Source of the DNA: Actinomycetota bacterium
GTDB lineage: Bacteria > Actinomycetota > UBA4738
Reading direction: 5' to 3'
DNA length: 7,955 nt
Assembly: GCA_005885015.1 (NCBI GenBank)
Contig: VAYG01000022.1
Coordinates: 1 to 7,955 of the forward strand
Positions 4,940-7,955 of this stretch are shown piece by piece; positions within the stretch are counted from its first letter, which is position 1, and every line of letters starts with the position of its first letter. The position numbers were made by a program, and so were the translations under genes. Below the pieces are notes generated by a model, which was not told the origin of the DNA, did not search any database, and was given only the letters and a program-made list of their open reading frames with translations.

Positions 4940-7314
4940 CCACACGCTTGTTCGGCGAGCCCGTCGCCAGGAAGGAAGACGGGCGGTTCCTCACCGGCCG
5001 GGGGCGGTACACGGCAGACTTCGAACCACACGCCGCTCACGCCGCGTTCGTCCGCAGCGACCTCGCCCACGCCCGGATCACGGGGATCGACACCGCGGCG
5101 GCCGGGGAGGTCCCCGGCGTCCTCGGAGTCTTCACCTGGACCGACCTCGACGGCGAGGTCGCCGAGCGCCTCCCGCTCCTCGTGCCCAGCGACGCGCTCG
5201 TCAACCCGCGCACCCAGCACGCCCTGGCGCGGGACGAGGTGTGCTACGCGGGCGAGGTCGTGGCCATGGTCGTGGCCCGCGACCGGTATGCCGCCGAGGA
5301 CGCGGCGGAGCGGATCCTGGTCGAGTACGAGCCGCTCCCTCCCGTGGTCGACCTGGAGACGGCGGCCTCCCCCGGCGCACCCACCGCGCACGCGGACATG
5401 CAGGACAACCTGGCCGGGCGCGTCTCGGAGGAGCACGGGGACGTCGACCGAGCGCTGACCGCCGCGCCCCACGTGTTCGGGTGGCGATTCGTCATGGAGC
5501 GCAGCGCGGCGATGCCGTTAGAGACCAGAGCCGTGGTCGCGCGGTACGACCAGACGGAGGACCGGTTGTTGATCCACGACTCCACCCAGGCCCCCACGGG
5601 CGTGCGGTTCGGGCTGGCCATGCTGTTCGGGATGGACACCGACCGCGTGCACGTCGTGGCGCCCGACGTCGGCGGTGGGTTCGGCCAGAAGGTGATCCAG
5701 TTCTACCCGGAGGAGGTCCTGGTGCCCTGGGCCGCCCGCCGCCTGGGTGTGCCGGTGAAGTGGGTGGAGGACCGTCGGGAGAACTTCATCGGTTCGAACC
5801 AGGAGCGGGGCCAGATCCATGACGTCCGGGTCGGCGTGGACGACGAGGGCCGCATCCTGGGGCTGGAGGACCGGTTCCTCCACGACACCGGGGCCTACTG
5901 CTCCTACGGGCTCATCCTGCCGATCATCACGGCCGCCCAGCTCCCCGGCCCCTACCGGCTGGAGAACTATCGCTACGAGCTCCGGTCTGTCTTCACCAAC
6001 ACCGTCCCCACCTCGCCCTACCGGGGGGCGGGGCGGCCACATGCCGCCTTCGTCATGGAGCGGGTCATCGAGAAGGTGGCGGGCGAGCTCGGGCTCGACT
6101 CGCTCGACGTTCGCCGTCGGAACTTCATCCAGCCGGACCAGTTTCCCTACCACGTCGGGGTGACCTTCCAGGATGGCGGCCCGACCGTGTACGACTCCGG
6201 CGACTACGAACGGGGATTGGATGCCCTGCTGGCCGAACTGGACGTGGAGCGAACCAGGACGGAGCTGGCGGATTGGCGGAGGACGGGGCGGACGGTTGGG
6301 CTGGGCGTGGCCGGATACGTCGAGGGCACCGGGATCGGTCCCTACGAAGGCGCCTCGGTCTCGATCGATCCCGACGGGACCGTGTCCGTGGCCACGGCCC
6401 ACGGGACCCAGGGCCAGGCCCACGAGACCGTGTTCGCTCAGATCGCCGCCGACGAGCTGGGGACGCCGCTCGAGGGGGTCCGGGTGACCACCGGCGACAC
6501 CCGAAGGCTCGGGTTCGGAGTGGGTACGTACGCGTCGCGCACCGCCGTCGTCGCCGGCAACGCCGTGCTCAGGGCGGCACAGGAGGTTCGCCGCCAGGCG
6601 GCCTCGGTGGCGGCCCGCATCCTGGAGGTGGCCCCCGAGGACGTGGTGTTCCAGGACGGGTCCGTCCACGTGGCCGGCGCGCCCGACCGGCGGATCCCGC
6701 TCGGGCGGCTGGCCATGGCTTCCAACCCGACACGGTACGCGTTCGGGCGGGACGCCGAAGAGGGCGCCCGCCTCTCCCAGCTGGCCTACGCGGGAGGCGA
6801 CCGGCCGCTCCCCGAGGGCTCGCGGCCCGGGCTGGCCGCCGTGGAGTACTACAGCCCGACCTCCGGCGTGTTCGGCTTCGGGTTCCACGGGGCGGTGGTG
6901 GAGGTCGACCCCGAGACCGGCGAGGTCCGGGTGCTCCGATACGTGGTCCACCACGACAGCGGGCGGGTCATCAACCCGATGGTGGTCGAGGGACAGATCC
7001 ACGGCGGGGTGGCCCAGGGGATCGGCGGAGCCCTGTACGAACGGATCGCCTACGGGCCGGAGGGCCAGGTCCAGAACGCGAGCTTCATGGACTTCCTCCT
7101 GGTGAGCGCGGCCGAGATGCCCCGGATCGAACAGGTGCACACGGAGACGCCCTCGCCCAACAATCCCCTCGGGATCAAGGGTGTAGGCGAGGCGGGGACG
7201 ATCCCGGTCTCCGCGGCCATCGCCAACGCCTTGTCCGACGCCCTCGGTGTCCCCGTCGATCGGATGCCGGTGATGCCCGAGGACGTCCTGGCGCTGGTGC
7301 GGGCAGCGGAGTGA
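4936..7314 (+). CDS. Molybdopterin-binding large subunit, form II CoxL-like hydroxylase
   Basis: A 792-residue catalytic subunit of the xanthine oxidase family, binding the Mo-MCD cofactor and hydroxylating its substrate with water-derived oxygen. The N-terminal a/b-hammerhead domain (about 15-130) begins GEPVARKEDGRFLTGRGRY. The Mo-binding domains include VAPDVGGGFGQK (to residue 252), the active-site loop PYRGAGR (361-367), GTQGQAHET near 493 and GIKGVGEAG (746-754), where Glu752 is the expected catalytic base. True CO-oxidising form I enzymes have AYRCSFR with a Cys that carries copper; here that Cys is absent and the loop is the RGAGR form II type, with Pro in the first position instead of the usual Ala. 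The GTG start at 4936 overlaps the small-subunit stop (GTGA). The operon order and 4-bp overlaps make a heterohexamer (LMS)2 likely. No cofactor-insertion or maturation genes follow; a Rieske protein does. Substrate unassigned. Confidence 0.94.
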   Translation: MTTRLFGEPVARKEDGRFLTGRGRYTADFEPHAAHAAFVRSDLAHARITGIDTAAAGEVPGVLGVFTWTDLDGEVAERLPLLVPSDALVNPRTQHALARDEVCYAGEVVAMVVARDRYAAEDAAERILVEYEPLPPVVDLETAASPGAPTAHADMQDNLAGRVSEEHGDVDRALTAAPHVFGWRFVMERSAAMPLETRAVVARYDQTEDRLLIHDSTQAPTGVRFGLAMLFGMDTDRVHVVAPDVGGGFGQKVIQFYPEEVLVPWAARRLGVPVKWVEDRRENFIGSNQERGQIHDVRVGVDDEGRILGLEDRFLHDTGAYCSYGLILPIITAAQLPGPYRLENYRYELRSVFTNTVPTSPYRGAGRPHAAFVMERVIEKVAGELGLDSLDVRRRNFIQPDQFPYHVGVTFQDGGPTVYDSGDYERGLDALLAELDVERTRTELADWRRTGRTVGLGVAGYVEGTGIGPYEGASVSIDPDGTVSVATAHGTQGQAHETVFAQIAADELGTPLEGVRVTTGDTRRLGFGVGTYASRTAVVAGNAVLRAAQEVRRQAASVAARILEVAPEDVVFQDGSVHVAGAPDRRIPLGRLAMASNPTRYAFGRDAEEGARLSQLAYAGGDRPLPEGSRPGLAAVEYYSPTSGVFGFGFHGAVVEVDPETGEVRVLRYVVHHDSGRVINPMVVEGQIHGGVAQGIGGALYERIAYGPEGQVQNASFMDFLLVSAAEMPRIEQVHTETPSPNNPLGIKGVGEAGTIPVSAAIANALSDALGVPVDRMPVMPEDVLALVRAAE

Positions 7315-7670
7315 GCGAAGGGGTGAGCGAGGCGATGGAGGACTGGACGCCGTCGGGCGTGGCCGGGGCGGACCTGGTCGACGGGAAGCCCGTCCGGGCG
7401 ACCATCGGGGCGATCGACGTGTTCCTGTGCCGGCTCGGCGACCGCCTCTTCGCCCTGGACAACCGGTGCAATCACATGGGAGGCCCGCTGCACCGGGGCG
7501 TGGTGAAGGGGGGGCCTCAGCCCACCGTGACGTGTCCGGTGCACGGCAGCATCTTCTGGCTGGCCGACGGCCGTCTCATCCGCGGGCCGGCCTCACGCCC
7601 CCAGCCCGCCTACGAGATCAGGGTGAACGGGGGGATGATCGAGGTTCGATCATCCCCCCGCCCCACCTAG
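7311..7670 (+). CDS. Rieske [2Fe-2S] ferredoxin-like protein
   Basis: A 119-residue soluble Rieske protein with no signal peptide or membrane anchor. Cluster ligands are CNH (Cys53, His55, in CNHMGGPLHRG) and CPVH (Cys75, His78, in CPVHGSIFWLADG), the C-x-H / C-x2-H pattern of ferredoxins from Rieske oxygenase systems and nitrite-reductase small subunits; the disulfide of bc1-type Rieske proteins is missing, implying a low potential. The GTG at 7311 is chosen because it gives a GTGA overlap with the large subunit, as at the other junctions of the operon; GTG 7323 and ATG 7335 are in-frame alternatives that leave the whole domain intact (111 residues from 7335), and none has a clear ribosome binding site. 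No oxygenase is nearby, so it probably carries electrons for the molybdenum hydroxylase, either as acceptor from FAD or in a linked step. The last codons contain a 14-bp perfect hairpin, and the TAG stop overlaps that of the convergent gene. Confidence 0.88.
   Translation: MSEGVSEAMEDWTPSGVAGADLVDGKPVRATIGAIDVFLCRLGDRLFALDNRCNHMGGPLHRGVVKGGPQPTVTCPVHGSIFWLADGRLIRGPASRPQPAYEIRVNGGMIEVRSSPRPT
7629..7659. terminator. Perfect 14-bp hairpin between convergent genes, likely bidirectional terminator
   Basis: GGGGGGATGATCGA (7629-7642) pairs perfectly with TCGATCATCCCCCC (7646-7659) around a GGT loop. It lies inside the last codons of the Rieske gene, ending 8 bases before its stop, and begins 7 bases past the stop of the convergent minus-strand gene. 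A hairpin is strand-symmetric and could stop transcription from both sides. There is no T-run on either strand, so termination would have to be U-independent or factor-assisted; mRNA 3'-end protection is the alternative. Confidence 0.55.
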
Positions 7671-7955
7671 AACGCGGTCGGCAGCGCGCCCTTCGGATGA
7701 TCCGAGTGGGACGAAACGACCCGGTCGTGCCCGACGGGCGACAGCGGCCCGGCGGTGGCGAGCCCGCCCAGCGCTGTGACCATCTTCTGCTTGCAGGAGG
7801 TGATGTTGCCGAGCGTGCAGCTGCTTCCCCTCGACTTGGCCACCACCGGATACGCCTTGGCCGTCCACGACGTGGAGATGTAGTCCCCGACCATGTACCC
7901 CTGGTTGGTGTTGGGGAGCCCCAGTAGCGACATCGGGCCGGTGACCTGGGTGGCC
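7667..7955 (-). CDS. C-terminal end of a probable secreted sialidase/BNR-like protein (cut by right edge)
   Basis: The frame is open from the right edge at 7955 to a TAG at 7669-7667, giving about 95 C-terminal residues of a longer protein; the Met at 7933 is internal because the frame continues through it with coherent sequence (ATQVTGPMSLLG). The segment GLPNTNQGYMVGDYISTSW, followed by KAYPVVAKS, resembles the last blade of actinobacterial exo-alpha-sialidase/BNR-repeat secreted proteins, which typically read GDYIS then a stretch ending in PVFA. Two Cys, in SSCTLGNITSCKQKM, could form a disulfide, consistent with an extracytoplasmic location. No catalytic residues lie in the visible part. 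The assignment rests on a remembered motif pattern and is tentative. The stop codon shares the palindrome CTAG with the stop of the Rieske gene, so the two convergent genes overlap by 4 bp. Confidence 0.55.
   Translation of the reverse strand, partial: ATQVTGPMSLLGLPNTNQGYMVGDYISTSWTAKAYPVVAKSRGSSCTLGNITSCKQKMVTALGGLATAGPLSPVGHDRVVSSHSDHPKGALPTAF

Noticed and set aside
5518..7140. A 540-codon open frame on the minus strand opposite the large Mo subunit
   Set aside because: It is antisense to a clear xanthine-oxidase-family gene, has low-complexity His/Pro/Gly/Arg-rich composition and no recognisable domain; long open antisense frames are expected at this GC content.
3570..7314. A true aerobic CO dehydrogenase (form I cox operon)
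   Set aside because: The large subunit lacks the AYRCSFR copper-binding loop and has PYRGAGR instead; no coxD/E/F/G genes are visible.

Overview
The window is about 70% GC, densely packed, and carries ten protein genes, two of them cut by the window edges. No RNA genes, insertion sequences or CRISPR arrays are visible. The GC content, the frequent GTG starts, a UdgX-type uracil-DNA glycosylase (a family best known from Actinobacteria) and a form II coxMSL-like cluster suggest an uncultured, probably aerobic soil-type member of the Actinomycetota. This placement is an inference; no phylogenetic marker gene is present.

Layout. Bases 1-434 (minus, running off the left edge) hold the N-terminal part of a multi-spanning membrane protein. 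It is followed by a 127-aa two-helix membrane protein (545-928, minus). A 216-bp divergent region with several inverted repeats separates these from a UdgX-like uracil-DNA glycosylase (1145-1783, plus). That gene converges with a PilT-family ATPase (1803-2882, minus). A 191-bp divergent region then leads to a stand-alone response-regulator receiver domain (3074-3499, plus).

From 3570 to 7670 there is one tightly coupled plus-strand operon. It encodes the FAD subunit (3570-4445), the 2x[2Fe-2S] subunit (4442-4939) and the molybdopterin-cytosine-dinucleotide subunit (4936-7314) of a xanthine-dehydrogenase/CO-dehydrogenase family hydroxylase, followed by a small Rieske [2Fe-2S] protein (7311-7670). 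Each internal junction can be read as a 4-bp stop/start overlap. The active-site loop of the large subunit is PYRGAGR, the form II type, so CO is not a safe substrate assignment. Electrons would pass from Mo through the two [2Fe-2S] clusters to FAD; the co-encoded Rieske protein is an unusual candidate redox partner. The Rieske gene ends at a CTAG that is also the stop of a convergent, right-truncated gene (7667-7955, minus), probably for a secreted sialidase/BNR-like protein. A perfect 14-bp hairpin lies just inside the end of the Rieske gene.

The most notable items are the UdgX crosslinking-loop motif, the Mo-hydroxylase plus Rieske operon, an RNA hairpin that would bury the Shine-Dalgarno sequence of the first gene, the DosR-like palindrome upstream of udgX, and the hairpin with shared stop at the right-hand convergent junction. 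No wholly new multi-gene system is evident.
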